From: Bacillus sp. SD088
GTDB taxonomy: Bacteria > Bacillota > Bacilli > Bacillales > Bacillaceae_C
Length of the DNA: 64,000 nucleotides
Assembly (NCBI RefSeq): GCF_017355205.1
Contig: NZ_JADIJK010000004.1
Location: forward strand, 62,001-126,000
Direction: 5' to 3'
Shown piece by piece: positions 7,853-17,642 of this stretch. The notes beneath the pieces were generated by a model. That model saw only the letters and a program-made list of their open reading frames with translations, searched no databases and was not told where the DNA came from. Position 1 is the first letter of the stretch, and each line of letters opens with the position of its first letter. A program made the position numbers and the translations under genes.

Positions 7853-10481
7853 ATTTTGCATCAAACCATGTGGGTCCATAGGCATATTCCACTTTTAATG
7901 GAACGGATAGGGCTAGTGCCTGTTCCATTACTTCTGGTACAATTTCTTTTAACTTATTAATTTCATCTTTTGGTGCTTCAAAGATTAATTCATCATGGAC
8001 TTGTAACAATAATTTTGTTTGTAATTGTTCTTTTTTCAAACGAGCTGCCATTTCGATCATCGCTTTTTTAATGATGTCAGCGGCACTTCCCTGAATCGGG
8101 GTGTTCATCGCTGTTCTTTCAGCGAAGCTTCTGATGTTAAAATTACGACTAGTGATTTCTGGAATATAGCGCCTACGATGAAGAAGGGTAGAAACAAAGC
8201 CGTTTTCTCGCGCTTCTTGCACAATATCCTCCATATATTGTTTAACGCCGGAAAAGCTCTCTAAATAACGATCAATAAATTTTCCGGCTTCTTTCCTTGT
8301 TATACCTAGATTTTGTGACAAGCCATAATCACTAATTCCATAGACGATGCCAAAATTTACTGCTTTCGCCTGTCTTCTCATATTCCCATCCACTTCATCT
8401 GCTGTTACATGGAAAACATCCATGGCTGTCTTTGTATGAATATCCATATCATGTTGGAAGGCTTCTTGAAGGCCTTGATCTTGAGCAATATCTGCCAGAA
8501 CTCGTAATTCGATTTGTGAATAATCAGCAGCAAAAATCACCCAATCTTTCTCCGAAGGAATGAAAGCTTGTCTAATCTTTCTCCCCTCTTCTAAACGAAT
8601 CGGGATGTTTTGCAGGTTCGGATCTGTTGAACTTAATCTACCCGTAGATGTTAAGGCTTGGTTAAATCTCGTATGCACCCTATGCGTGTCTTTATGAATC
8701 ACCTTTAATAATCCCTCGATATAAGTAGACTGCAATTTTCCAAGTTGACGATAATGAAGGATCTCTGGAATAATTTCATGCGATTGTTCCAGCTTTTCTA
8801 ATACATCTGCTGAAGTGGAGTAGCCGGTTTTTGTTTTCTTTAAAATGGGAAGACCTAATTTCTCGAATAACACCACCCCTAATTGTTTAGGTGAATTAAT
8901 ATTAAATTCATTCCCTGCAAGGGTATAAATGCGCGCTTCTATTTCTTTTAACCGTTCTGCAAGCTCTAATTGCATTTCTTGTATTCGAGCTGTATCCACC
9001 TTTACGCCTGTATATTCCATCGCCGCTAAAATAATGGAAAGAGGTAATTCCAAATCATAAAACAGATCAGTTTGTTGGTTTTCCTCTAGCTCTTTTAAGC
9101 AGTGTGTGTATAAAGCATCAATCGCTGCTGCTTTACGAGCAAGATGCTCGGCTAATATTGACTCCTCCGGAATTTTCCTTTTTGCACCTTTTCCAAAAAC
9201 TGCCTCATCTGTTTGAACATCTGTATAGTGATGACGTCTGGCTACACCTGCGAAATCAACGGATGATTCGGAAGGATTCAATAAATAGGAGACAAGCATT
9301 AAATCAAAATCAATACCATTTAAATCAATGCCATGCCATTTCAATGAGACAATCGAACGTTTTCCATCGTACACTCTTTTTTTCTTAGACTCATCACTAG
9401 CCCACTTCTTAAAATCTTCTGATTGTAGGGCAAGCTCAGTAGGGATAAAATAATGACCGTTTTGATGAGCAAGGCCAAAACCAATAATCTTTCCAGTATG
9501 ATAATTATCATCCAAAATTTCTACATATAACGAACTTTCATCCTTGAATAGATCTTCTGTAATTGAATCAACGATCTCATAGGGAATATCTTCTAGTTCC
9601 TCTTCCTCGATCGCTTCCCCGCCTTCTACCTTATCAAGCAATGAGTGAAAACCTAATTCTTTAAAAAGCGTGATCAGTTTTTCTGGCTCGTAGCCTTCAT
9701 AAAGTAACTCATCAATCACAACCTCAATCGGGGCTTCCTTCATAATCGTTGCGAGTTCCTTACTCATAACAGCTTGATCCCTATGTTCTGTTAGCTTTTC
9801 TTTTAATTTTTTCCCACTAACTTGATCAATATGTTCAAGAAGATTTTCCAGCGTATGGAATTCCTTTAAAAGTTTTATGGCTGTTTTCTCCCCCACACCT
9901 GGTACACCAGGAATATTATCGGATTGATCGCCCATTAATCCTTTCATATCGATAATTTGATCTGGCTGGAGACCGTATTTTTCATTTATATGCTCAGGTG
10001 TGTAAGCTTCAATATCCGTAATGCCTTTTTTAGTGATGGCAACGGTCGTCTTCTCAGTACTTAGTTGCGTGAGATCCTTATCGCCTGAAATGACAAGTAC
10101 GTCAAAATTCTCTTGTTCCGCTTTCGTTGCTAAAGTGCCAATAATATCATCTGCTTCATAGTTTTCTAATTCATAACGTTTAATCCCATAAGCATCAAGC
10201 AAATTACGCAAAAAAGGGAACTGCTCCGATAATTCTGGTGGAGTTTTTTGCCTCCCTCCCTTATATTCTGTAAAAGTAGAGTGTCGGAATGTCGTTTTAC
10301 CAGCATCAAAAGCGACTAGTATATGGGTAGGCTTTTGTTCTGCCAATACTTTCATTAACATCGTTGTAAATCCATAGATCGCATTTGTATGAACGCCTTT
10401 GTCATTGTTTAACAGCGGTAAGGCAAAAAAAGCTCGATAAGCAATACTGTTTCCGTCAATTAACATCAATTTTTTCTTCAT
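7851..10481 (-). CDS. polA: DNA polymerase I
   Basis: Fills gaps and removes RNA primers in Okazaki-fragment maturation and excision repair. Order of domains: 5'-3' exonuclease/FEN (about 1-290, with YEADDIIGTLA and GDKDLTQL), an exonuclease-like middle region that in Bacillus Pol I lacks proofreading residues, and the polymerase (about 470-876) with DYSQIELR, KAVNFGIVYG and QVHDELIFE. ATG 10481 has CGGAGGT 7 nt upstream; the TTG at 10514 has none. 876 residues versus 880 in B. subtilis. Preceded by the hflC terminator, so it has its own promoter. Confidence 0.98.
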   Translation of the reverse strand: MKKKLMLIDGNSIAYRAFFALPLLNNDKGVHTNAIYGFTTMLMKVLAEQKPTHILVAFDAGKTTFRHSTFTEYKGGRQKTPPELSEQFPFLRNLLDAYGIKRYELENYEADDIIGTLATKAEQENFDVLVISGDKDLTQLSTEKTTVAITKKGITDIEAYTPEHINEKYGLQPDQIIDMKGLMGDQSDNIPGVPGVGEKTAIKLLKEFHTLENLLEHIDQVSGKKLKEKLTEHRDQAVMSKELATIMKEAPIEVVIDELLYEGYEPEKLITLFKELGFHSLLDKVEGGEAIEEEELEDIPYEIVDSITEDLFKDESSLYVEILDDNYHTGKIIGFGLAHQNGHYFIPTELALQSEDFKKWASDESKKKRVYDGKRSIVSLKWHGIDLNGIDFDLMLVSYLLNPSESSVDFAGVARRHHYTDVQTDEAVFGKGAKRKIPEESILAEHLARKAAAIDALYTHCLKELEENQQTDLFYDLELPLSIILAAMEYTGVKVDTARIQEMQLELAERLKEIEARIYTLAGNEFNINSPKQLGVVLFEKLGLPILKKTKTGYSTSADVLEKLEQSHEIIPEILHYRQLGKLQSTYIEGLLKVIHKDTHRVHTRFNQALTSTGRLSSTDPNLQNIPIRLEEGRKIRQAFIPSEKDWVIFAADYSQIELRVLADIAQDQGLQEAFQHDMDIHTKTAMDVFHVTADEVDGNMRRQAKAVNFGIVYGISDYGLSQNLGITRKEAGKFIDRYLESFSGVKQYMEDIVQEARENGFVSTLLHRRRYIPEITSRNFNIRSFAERTAMNTPIQGSAADIIKKAMIEMAARLKKEQLQTKLLLQVHDELIFEAPKDEINKLKEIVPEVMEQALALSVPLKVEYAYGPTWFDAK

Positions 10482-10590
10482 TTCGGTAACCTCCGTTGGA
10501 GCAGGTTCGTCCAATTTTAATTCTATTCTACATGAAGCGAGATAAAAAAGAAAAAGAAGTGCTATAGTAGATTCTTTCCATTTCTCCGAT

Positions 10591-10626
10591 CAAAAAAGAA
10601 ACCTCATATGATGTATCATACGAGGT
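10591..10626 (-). terminator. Terminator after hflKC
   Basis: 12-bp stem with one G-T pair (AACCTCGTATGA/TCATATGAGGTT, loop TACA) followed by CTTTTTTG on the minus strand, about 70 nt downstream of the hflC stop. Confidence 0.85.
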
Positions 10627-10695
10627 TCACTCTGAACGCCAAGCAGGAGACCATAGTCCTGATCAACAAGCTGGATTAGTCTTTTCTTTGTCTAT

Positions 10696-11634
10696 TTACT
10701 CTTTATCCGTATAACCCATTAACAAACGGGCGTATGGCGAATCAGATGGTAGGATAATAACGGTATCTTCCCCAATCGTTTTCTTATAAGATTCCAATGT
10801 ACGATAAAGATTATAAAATTCAGGATCTTTTGAAAAAGATTTATTAAAAATTTTGGCAGCTTCTCCTTCGCCTTCTGCTCGTATTACTTCAGCCTCGGCT
10901 TCAGATTTTGAAAGCAATTCTCTTACTTTCCGGTCTGTCTCTGCCATAATTTCATTTTTCTGAGCATCTCCTCTAGATAAATACTCCTGAGCTGTTGATT
11001 CTCTTTCCGAGACCATCCGTGTATACACAGAATTTTCATTTTCCGCTGGAAGATCCGTTCTTTTTGTACGAACATCTACGACGTTGACCCCATACTCATC
11101 ACGGGACAAAAGTTCATTTACTCGTTCCGTAATCCGATCATTTAAACTTCCACGAGAGGATTTCTCATCATTAATAATCTCATCATAATCTAATTGCCCC
11201 AATTCAGTCCGTACTACTGAATAAATAAACTCCTCCATTCGTGATTCCGCATTTTCAACGGTACGAGCATTAGAAATCATTTTTTGTGGATCATCAATTT
11301 TCCATACGGCATAATTATCAATAATGATCCGTTTTTTATCTTTTGTATTAATTTCTGCTTGTGAAACATCATAGGTCATCTGATATTTAGGTAAAGCGGA
11401 AACAGTTTGTAAGAATGGAATTTTAAAAGCCAATCCTGGTTCTGTTTCAACACGAATAACTTCTTGAAATTGCCTGATAACCTTGTACTCACCTTCACGC
11501 ACGATAAAAACACTTGTAAATAACAAAACAAGGAGAATAATCAATCCAATGAAAAACATTCCTATTTTTGTATACTTACGCCATTCTTGCTCAACAGAGC
11601 GACGCTCATCCATATCGACAACATTTTTACTCAT
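10696..11634 (-). CDS. hflC: HflC-like SPFH/band-7 membrane protein
   Basis: 312-residue SPFH protein: short cytoplasmic N-terminus, one transmembrane segment (about 26-46), a band-7 domain (about 48-230, VREGEYKVIRQF then TEPGLAFKIPF), then an Ala/Glu-rich coiled coil (EAEAEVIRAEGEGEA) and a C-terminal YRTLESYKK segment typical of HflC. In proteobacteria HflC and HflK form a cage around FtsH and modulate it. Start ATG overlaps the hflK stop by 4 nt (ATGA), so the subunits are coupled. No ftsH in the window. HflKC is not in the B. subtilis polA neighbourhood. Confidence 0.93.
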   Translation of the reverse strand: MSKNVVDMDERRSVEQEWRKYTKIGMFFIGLIILLVLLFTSVFIVREGEYKVIRQFQEVIRVETEPGLAFKIPFLQTVSALPKYQMTYDVSQAEINTKDKKRIIIDNYAVWKIDDPQKMISNARTVENAESRMEEFIYSVVRTELGQLDYDEIINDEKSSRGSLNDRITERVNELLSRDEYGVNVVDVRTKRTDLPAENENSVYTRMVSERESTAQEYLSRGDAQKNEIMAETDRKVRELLSKSEAEAEVIRAEGEGEAAKIFNKSFSKDPEFYNLYRTLESYKKTIGEDTVIILPSDSPYARLLMGYTDKE

Positions 11635-12638
11635 TGTGAAGATTCTCCTCCTTTATCTTTGTCATTTGATTCGTCTGATTGGTTTTCTTCTTGCTGATTC
11701 TCATCCGTTTTAACTGGCTTCTCCTCTTCTTTTTCCATAGAACGAAGTGGCAAATACTTTAGCGTATTTCCATCATCATTCATAATATATATTTCTGCTT
11801 CTGGTAAAACTTGTTCAAGCGTTTCAATTGTTAGCCTCTCACGCGTGATATCTGGATTGGATTTATACTGTTCATAGAGGGAGTCAAACACAGCTACACT
11901 CCCTTTAGCTGCTTCAATCCTAGCAGCCTTCTCTCCTTCTGCTTTGGAGTTAATTGCCGCTTTTTCACCGTTTGCCTCATTTGTTCGCTTATTTTCATAT
12001 TTTTTCGCTTCATTTATTTTCGTATTCATTGTTTCCCTTGCATCTGTAACAGCGGTAAAGGCGCTCCGAACCTCTTCATTCGGTAATTCAACATCTTTTA
12101 AATTTACTGCTAAAATGGAAATACCAATATCGTATTTATCTAGCAAGTTTGTAAGTAAATCGCGGACATCCCCTTCAATTTCCGCTTTTCCAGTCGTAAG
12201 TGCATCATCAATTTTTGAACTTCCAATAATACTTCGTAAAGCAGCAGACGTAGCGTCATAGAGAATTTCCTCTGGATTTGCTGCGTTAAATAAATATTTC
12301 TCTGGCTCTGTAATTTTCCACTGCACAACAAGATCAGCCAGGACAATATTTTCATCCCCTGTAATCATCTTCGTTTCATTCTTGTCTCCATCAGCATCTT
12401 TATAGCCAAAATCCAATTTTTTCGTTTCCCGAGCCAACTTTTCTACATTTTGTATCGGCCACGGAAGTTTAAAATGTAATCCTGGCTCCGTATTGGTTTG
12501 ATCTGCCTTTCCAAAAGTAACGATTACAGCTTGGTCAGATTCATCCACTGTGTACCAGGATGTTAAAATAACAAGTGCTAATATGATAACAGCCAAAATC
12601 ATCCCTATTAAAGTAAAACCCCTCTTTAAACTCATCAT
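11631..12638 (-). CDS. hflK: HflK-like SPFH/band-7 membrane protein
   Basis: Partner of HflC. One N-terminal transmembrane segment, then the SPFH domain (DESDQAVIVTFGK, TEPGLHFKLPWP), a long Lys/Glu/Ala coiled coil, and an acidic, Gln/Asp-rich tail of ~35 residues. I prefer ATG 12638 with GAAGG 8 nt upstream (335 residues); an ATG at 12665 extends the frame by nine Lys-rich residues but has only AAAGA before it. A family B repeat lies immediately upstream, so the promoter is in or beyond repeat sequence; none was convincing. Confidence 0.91.
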   Translation of the reverse strand: MMSLKRGFTLIGMILAVIILALVILTSWYTVDESDQAVIVTFGKADQTNTEPGLHFKLPWPIQNVEKLARETKKLDFGYKDADGDKNETKMITGDENIVLADLVVQWKITEPEKYLFNAANPEEILYDATSAALRSIIGSSKIDDALTTGKAEIEGDVRDLLTNLLDKYDIGISILAVNLKDVELPNEEVRSAFTAVTDARETMNTKINEAKKYENKRTNEANGEKAAINSKAEGEKAARIEAAKGSVAVFDSLYEQYKSNPDITRERLTIETLEQVLPEAEIYIMNDDGNTLKYLPLRSMEKEEEKPVKTDENQQEENQSDESNDKDKGGESSQ

Positions 12639-12723
12639 ACCCTTTCCCTTCTCTTTAGCTTTCATTCTTTATACGAATAAGAGAGCATTTAGTTTCATAA
12701 AAATGGTCTTTCTTTTCAGAATA

Positions 12724-13100
12724 AGAAAAGCGCGGGGCGCCTTGGACTAGGAAGAAAGACTAAGTTCGCGCCGACCTACGCACCGCTTTCCTCCGTTTTT
12801 CCTGGATTTTTGGTGTGTAGAACTCTCTACGTATACGACATCGGCGTAGACATGCGGAAGTGGCGGCCTTAGCCGATGTTCTGCTTATAACCTGAGCCAA
12901 TAAAAGTCAAAACCGGACTTTCTTGGCTCAGAACCTTTGCTCGTCGGAGGCCAACAGGATGTTAGGAAACACGGCGGGCGAAGCATGAGCCGATGTTGAC
13001 TTACGCAAGCAAAAGCTGAAAGTTTACTAGTCGCTGGGCGCTGGAGCTGAGCGTCGAACCCAACATCATGCTAGTTATCCATAAGCGACAATTTTATCCT
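12724..13100. repeat. Family B interspersed repeats (copy B2, composite)
   Basis: The ~500-nt gap between the MaoC-like gene and hflK is non-coding and mostly repeat. It starts with AGAAAAGCGC, contains AGCCGATGTT, ATAACCTGAGCC and the hairpin 12893-12908/12916-12930. After these come CAACAGGATGTT (reverse: AUCCU loop) and GATGTTGACTTACGCAAGC, which recurs near 39.0 kb. It ends with a CGCTGGGCGCTGGAGCT block. At least two joined copies. Confidence 0.75.
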
Positions 13101-13112
13101 TTCCTAGACGTC

Positions 13113-13138
13113 AAAAAAACCCAGAGAAAGCTCTAGGT
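13113..13138 (-). terminator. Terminator after the MaoC-like gene
   Basis: 8-bp stem ACCTAGAG/CTCTGGGT with a CTTT loop followed by TTTTTTT on the minus strand, 20 nt past the stop codon. Confidence 0.85.
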
Positions 13139-13157
13139 CCTAAGTTACGCAAATGAT

Positions 13158-13613
13158 TCATTTTTCCGTTTGAAGCGCACTAGGAGGTTGAACACGCAAA
13201 GTTCCTTCGAGTACAACTTGCTCCTCTTCATTCATGACCTTTACCTGTACAGTAAGCATATGCCTATCCTTATCCACATCAACGATTTCAAATAAAAATT
13301 CAATCGTTTCGTAGTGATAAACAGGTTTTAGAAATTCAAGATTCTGACTTAAAATATGAGCTCCTGGTCCAGGCAAATATTTAGAGATCGCAGAGGTGAT
13401 CATTCCTGTTAGCATAATTGTTGGTACAATCGGCTTTTTAAATTCTGTTTGAGAAGCGTAGTCATGTTGAATAAAAAGCGGATTGGCATCATTTGTTAAG
13501 CCAAGATATAACAACAAATCCTTATCTTCCATCTTTTCTGTTAATACAAGCTTTTCACCAACCGATATTTCCTCTAGGTTCCGTCCAAGTTTTCGATTTT
13601 TACCTAAGAACAA
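13158..13613 (-). CDS. MaoC-like hot-dog fold protein (dehydratase family)
   Basis: 151-residue single hot-dog domain related to R-specific enoyl-CoA hydratases (MaoC/hydratase 2). The hydratase signature is partly kept: NDANPL at 41-46 contains the catalytic-type Asp42, but the His that normally follows NPL is Phe47 here. The protein may therefore be non-catalytic or use another mechanism. TTG 13613 is chosen because GGAGGTG lies 6 nt before it and inside the longer frame. A MaoC-type gene next to mdh is, as I recall, common in Bacillaceae; physiological substrate unknown. Own terminator at 13113. Confidence 0.8.
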   Translation of the reverse strand: MFLGKNRKLGRNLEEISVGEKLVLTEKMEDKDLLLYLGLTNDANPLFIQHDYASQTEFKKPIVPTIMLTGMITSAISKYLPGPGAHILSQNLEFLKPVYHYETIEFLFEIVDVDKDRHMLTVQVKVMNEEEQVVLEGTLRVQPPSALQTEK

Positions 13614-13710
13614 TTTATGCACCTCCAATGAATTGAGAATATGGTCCTAACATAGACCGGCATAGAATGAGCGCCGCTGGGAATTAGCTAATTATGTAGA
13701 TTGCCCTTCA

Positions 13711-13756
13711 AAGAAAGCTGTCCTTTTCATGCAAATACATGATAGATAGGACAGCT
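13711..13756 (-). terminator. Probable terminator of citZ-icd-mdh
   Basis: 9-bp perfect inverted repeat AGCTGTCCT/AGGACAGCT (13716-13724, 13748-13756) followed on the minus strand by TTCTTTG, ~160 nt after mdh. The T tract is short, so efficiency is uncertain. The remaining sequence (13614-13915) has only a family-B-like scrap (GCAAGCGCCTTCGCTTTT near 13853). Confidence 0.6.
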
Positions 13757-13915
13757 CTTATGATCTTGGTAAAATAACTTACACTAGAATGCTTATCGAG
13801 TAAATTAGCAAACGAGCCTCTAGCTTTTGACTTTGTAGCCATTCATCTAAATGCAAGCGCCTTCGCTTTTATTCAAATGAATTGCCAGAAGGTCTTCGTT
13901 GCATAAAGTCTTACT

Positions 13916-14854
13916 TTATTGTAACACCTTCATTACTTCACGAACAGAAGAAGCGGAGGTTTCCAACGCTTTTTTCTCATCTTCCTTTAAATCTAGTTCA
14001 ATCACTTTTTCAATTCCATCTTTCCCAAGGATCGTTGGAACGCCTAGATAAATCCCGTTAAAATCATATTCTCCCTCCAAATAAGCAATTGCTGGGAGGA
14101 CACGACGTTGATCCTTTACAATTGCTTCAACCATTTCAACCAAGGAGGCGGCAGGTGCATAGTAAGCACTTCCATTTCCTAGTAGATTGACAATTTCTCC
14201 GCCGCCCTTTCTCGTCCGTTCTACAATAGCATCGAGTCGATCTTTAGGGAGTAGCGTTTCAAGAGGGATCCCGCCAGCATAAGAATAGCGAACAAGCGGT
14301 ACCATATCGTCCCCATGTCCTCCAAGAACAAATCCTGTAACATCCTTCACAGATACATTTAATTCTTGGGCAATAAATGTGCGGAATCGTGCTGTATCCA
14401 ATACACCTGACTGTCCAATCACACGGTTTTTTGGAAATCCAGATGCTTGGAAAACAGTATATGTCATGGCATCTACAGGGTTGGTTAAAACAATAATATG
14501 ACAATTAGGAGAGTATTTGACGATTTCACTTGTGACACTCTTCATGACCTTTTGATTTGTTTGTACAAGATCATCTCGGCTCATACCTGGTTTACGCGCA
14601 ACTCCTGCCGTAATCACCACAACGTCAGAATCCTTTGTATCTTCATAATTTGATGTTCCAATAATATTGGCATCAAATCCTTGAACAGGGCTAGCTTCTA
14701 GCATATCTAACGCCTTCCCCTTTGTCGGCTTTTCCATTTGTGGGATATCAACTAGTACCACATCCCCCAGCTCTTTCTGTGCTAATAAAAAAGCTGTTGT
14801 GGCTCCTGTAAAACCACTACCGATTACAGATATCTTTGTACGTCTCAGTGTCAT
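13916..14854 (-). CDS. mdh: Malate dehydrogenase
   Basis: NAD-dependent oxidation of malate to oxaloacetate, TCA cycle. Rossmann motif GSGFTG near residue 11, active-site GGHGDDMVP, and the LDH-like MDH subgroup length: 312 residues, as in B. subtilis. The ATG at 14854 has AAGGGG 8 nt upstream; the frame reads 34 codons further but that part is intergenic hairpin sequence. Last gene of citZ-icd-mdh. Confidence 0.97.
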   Translation of the reverse strand: MTLRRTKISVIGSGFTGATTAFLLAQKELGDVVLVDIPQMEKPTKGKALDMLEASPVQGFDANIIGTSNYEDTKDSDVVVITAGVARKPGMSRDDLVQTNQKVMKSVTSEIVKYSPNCHIIVLTNPVDAMTYTVFQASGFPKNRVIGQSGVLDTARFRTFIAQELNVSVKDVTGFVLGGHGDDMVPLVRYSYAGGIPLETLLPKDRLDAIVERTRKGGGEIVNLLGNGSAYYAPAASLVEMVEAIVKDQRRVLPAIAYLEGEYDFNGIYLGVPTILGKDGIEKVIELDLKEDEKKALETSASSVREVMKVLQ

Positions 14855-14914
14855 ATCAAAATCCCCTTCTTTCATAATTAATATATAACCACAGCTAGAA
14901 AAGAATACTTGAAA

Positions 14915-14945
14915 GCGAGCGCCACGCAGGGTGCGGGTCGCTCGC
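14915..14945 (-). other. GC-rich hairpin in the icd-mdh spacer
   Basis: Perfect 7-bp arms GCGAGCG/CGCTCGC (14915-14921, 14939-14945) enclosing a 17-nt GC-rich loop, in an otherwise AT-rich 108-nt spacer and without a T tract. It could protect a processed mRNA end or tune mdh relative to icd; function inferred only. Confidence 0.5.
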
Positions 14946-14962
14946 CAAGACTGCATATTCTC

Positions 14963-16225
14963 TTACATTTGTTCAATAAGAGCTGTTGCAAATTCCGAAG
15001 TCTTTACTTCTGTTGCCCCATCCATAAGACGAGCAAAGTCATAAGTAACAACTTTCGATGCAATTGTTTTTTCTACTGATTTAGTAATCAGATCAGCCGC
15101 TTCATTCCAGCCTAGATGTTCTAGCATTAATACACCAGAAAGCAATACAGATGATGGATTTACTTTATCCAAGCCTGCATATTTAGGAGCTGTACCATGT
15201 GTTGCTTCAAAAATGGCATGTCCAGTTTCATAGTTAATGTTTGCACCAGGTGCAATACCAATTCCACCTACTTGCGCAGCAAGCGCATCAGAAACATAAT
15301 CTCCATTAAGGTTCATGGTTGCGACAACATCAAATTCTTTCGGACGAGTTAGAATTTGTTGTAGGAAAATATCCGCAATGGAATCTTTAATGATAATTTT
15401 CCCGGCTGCTTCTGCATCAGCTTGTGCTTTATTCGCCGCATCAGTACCTTGTTCTTCCTTAATTTGGTCATACTGATTCCAAGTAAATACTTGATCACCG
15501 AATTCTCTTTCAGCAAGCTCATAGCCCCAATTCTTAAAAGCACCTTCCGTAAATTTCATAATGTTTCCTTTATGAACAAGCGTAACTGATTTACGTCCTT
15601 CATTGATTGCATAATTAATCGCGGAACGTACTAAACGCTCAGTTCCTTCAACAGAAACTGGTTTAATACCAATTCCTGAAGTTTCTGGAAAGCGAATTTT
15701 GTTTACGCCCATTTCATTTTGAAGGAAATCGATTAGCTTCTTCACTTCATCTGTTCCCTCTTTATACTCAATTCCTGCATAAATATCTTCAGTATTTTCA
15801 CGGAAAATGACCATATCACAATCTTCTGGACGCTTAACAGGTGAAGGTACACCTTCGAAATAACGTACAGGACGAAGGCAAACAAACAAATCAAGCTCTT
15901 GACGAAGCGCTACGTTCAAAGAACGGAAGCCTCCACCAATTGGTGTTGTTAAAGGACCTTTAATTGCAATTAAATATTCACGAATGGTTTCAAGTGTTTC
16001 ATTAGGTAGCCATTCACCAAATTTATTGAATGCTTTTTCTCCTGCATACACTTCTTTCCATTCAATCTTTTTGTTACCAGCATAGGCTTTTTCTACAGCT
16101 GCATCTAAGACTCTTTTCGCTGCCGCCCAAATATCTGGACCTGTTCCATCCCCTTCAATAAAAGGTATAACTGGATGATCTGGTGTATGTAGAACACCGT
16201 TTTCAACTGTAATTTTTTCTGCCAT
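14963..16225 (-). CDS. icd: Isocitrate dehydrogenase (NADP)
   Basis: Oxidative decarboxylation of isocitrate to 2-oxoglutarate with NADP. 420 residues (B. subtilis 423). Visible motifs: [14 protein letters not shown] near the start, the substrate loop [23 protein letters not shown], and [17 protein letters not shown] for metal binding. ATG 16225 with GGAGGGAAC upstream. 66 nt after citZ and cotranscribed with it. Confidence 0.97.
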   Translation of the reverse strand: MAEKITVENGVLHTPDHPVIPFIEGDGTGPDIWAAAKRVLDAAVEKAYAGNKKIEWKEVYAGEKAFNKFGEWLPNETLETIREYLIAIKGPLTTPIGGGFRSLNVALRQELDLFVCLRPVRYFEGVPSPVKRPEDCDMVIFRENTEDIYAGIEYKEGTDEVKKLIDFLQNEMGVNKIRFPETSGIGIKPVSVEGTERLVRSAINYAINEGRKSVTLVHKGNIMKFTEGAFKNWGYELAEREFGDQVFTWNQYDQIKEEQGTDAANKAQADAEAAGKIIIKDSIADIFLQQILTRPKEFDVVATMNLNGDYVSDALAAQVGGIGIAPGANINYETGHAIFEATHGTAPKYAGLDKVNPSSVLLSGVLMLEHLGWNEAADLITKSVEKTIASKVVTYDFARLMDGATEVKTSEFATALIEQM

Positions 16226-16291
16226 TTAAGTTCCCTCCATTATGTTTTCGAATGTTTATTCTACCAGATATTAAAAGAATTCTCTAGATCC

Positions 16292-17407
16292 TTAACGATC
16301 TTCAAGCGGTTTGAATGTACGCATTCCTGGTCCTGTGTATTCTGCACGCGGACGAATCAATCTGTTATTTTCATATTGTTCAAGAATATGGGCAATCCAT
16401 CCCGACACACGAGATACGGCAAAAATCGGTGTAAATAAATCATGGTCAATTTTAAGACTATGGTAAACAGACGCAGAATAAAAATCCACATTAGGTGGTA
16501 AAGGTTTCTTCGATGTTAGTACTTCACGAACTTTCTCAGAAATTTCATACCACTTTGGCTCACCAGTAATTTCAGTTAGCTTTCGAGACATTTCCCGTAA
16601 ATGCTTCGCACGTGGGTCGCCTTTTTGATATACACGATGACCGAATCCCATGATTTTTTCTTTGTTTGCCAATTTGTTTAAAATATATTCTTCGGCCTTA
16701 TCCACAGCCCCTACTTCTGTAAGCATTTTCATAACCTGTTCGTTCGCACCACCATGTAGAGGACCTTTAAGAGCACCGATAGCGGCTGTCACGCCAGAAT
16801 ACATATCTGACAATGTTGCAACACAAACACGAGCAGTGAAAGTCGAGGCATTTAATTCATGATCTGCATGGAGAATTAAAGCCTTATCCATTGCTTCTAC
16901 TTCAACGTCACTTGGCTCTTTGCCATTTAACATATAAAGGAAGTTTTCAGCAAGGCTATACTCTTTTTTAGGTGCAACCGGCTCTTCACCATTACGAATC
17001 CGTGCAAAAGCTGCCACAAGTGTAGGCATTTTTGCTTGTAGGCGGATTGCCTTACGGAAGTTCGCCTCTTTCTCCATAACATCTGCTTCATCATCAAATA
17101 TTCCTAAAGTAGAAACAGCTGTACGAAGTACTGCCATTGGGTGCACATTTTCAATTGGGTATGTTTTAAAACTATCAATGATTTCTTGTGGAATTTCCAT
17201 ATTATCAGCTAATTGTTGTTTCAACTCTTCTAATTGCTGTTTATTTGGCAATTCCAAATGCCATAAAAGATAAATGATCTCTTCAAAACTGGCATTTTTC
17301 GTCAATTCATCAATATTATAACCAACATATGTAAGAGTGTCATCGATGATTGAACTTACGGAAGATGTAGTTGCTACAATTCCTTCCAATCCACGTGTTG
17401 CTGTCAT
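16292..17407 (-). CDS. citZ: Citrate synthase (type I/CitZ)
   Basis: Condenses acetyl-CoA and oxaloacetate to citrate. 371 residues, matching B. subtilis CitZ (372). Active-site His residues in LHADHELNAST and MGFGHRVYQKGDPR, and the catalytic Asp region near PNVDFYSASVY. ATG 17407 has AAAGGAGATG upstream; the extra 33 codons to 17506 are unsupported. First gene of the operon, with a sigma-A promoter at 17522-17549 and a possible cre at 17612. Confidence 0.97.
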   Translation of the reverse strand: MTATRGLEGIVATTSSVSSIIDDTLTYVGYNIDELTKNASFEEIIYLLWHLELPNKQQLEELKQQLADNMEIPQEIIDSFKTYPIENVHPMAVLRTAVSTLGIFDDEADVMEKEANFRKAIRLQAKMPTLVAAFARIRNGEEPVAPKKEYSLAENFLYMLNGKEPSDVEVEAMDKALILHADHELNASTFTARVCVATLSDMYSGVTAAIGALKGPLHGGANEQVMKMLTEVGAVDKAEEYILNKLANKEKIMGFGHRVYQKGDPRAKHLREMSRKLTEITGEPKWYEISEKVREVLTSKKPLPPNVDFYSASVYHSLKIDHDLFTPIFAVSRVSGWIAHILEQYENNRLIRPRAEYTGPGMRTFKPLEDR

Positions 17408-17521
17408 AAAAGTAACATCTCCTTTATTTTTAAACTGATTTTCAGCACACAAAAATAGCGATAGTCTGCCGAAATTCATCAAGAACTTCACAAACTTTGT
17501 CAACATATCAATCCCTATTCA

Positions 17522-17549
17522 ATTATAGACTAAAATTCGTTCTTGTCCA
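17522..17549 (-). promoter_or_regulatory. Sigma-A promoter of citZ-icd-mdh
   Basis: TGGACA (17549-17544), 16-nt spacer, perfect TATAAT (17527-17522). In B. subtilis this promoter is repressed by CcpC and CcpA; no CcpC dyad was confirmed here. Confidence 0.65.
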
Positions 17550-17611
17550 TTAAAGAGAATATAGATTTTCCGTCCATTTGTTATTATAACTAAAAATTCC
17601 TATTTTGGAAA

Positions 17612-17625
17612 TGGAAACGCTTATA
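17612..17625 (-). promoter_or_regulatory. Candidate cre (CcpA) site upstream of citZ
   Basis: TGGAAACGCTTATA on the plus strand matches the catabolite-responsive-element consensus TGWNANCGNTNWCA with two mismatches. It lies ~65 bp upstream of the citZ -35 and just beyond the ytwI stop. CcpA control of citZ is established in B. subtilis; this site is an inference. Confidence 0.35.
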
Positions 17626-17642
17626 GAGGAATCAGTTTATAT

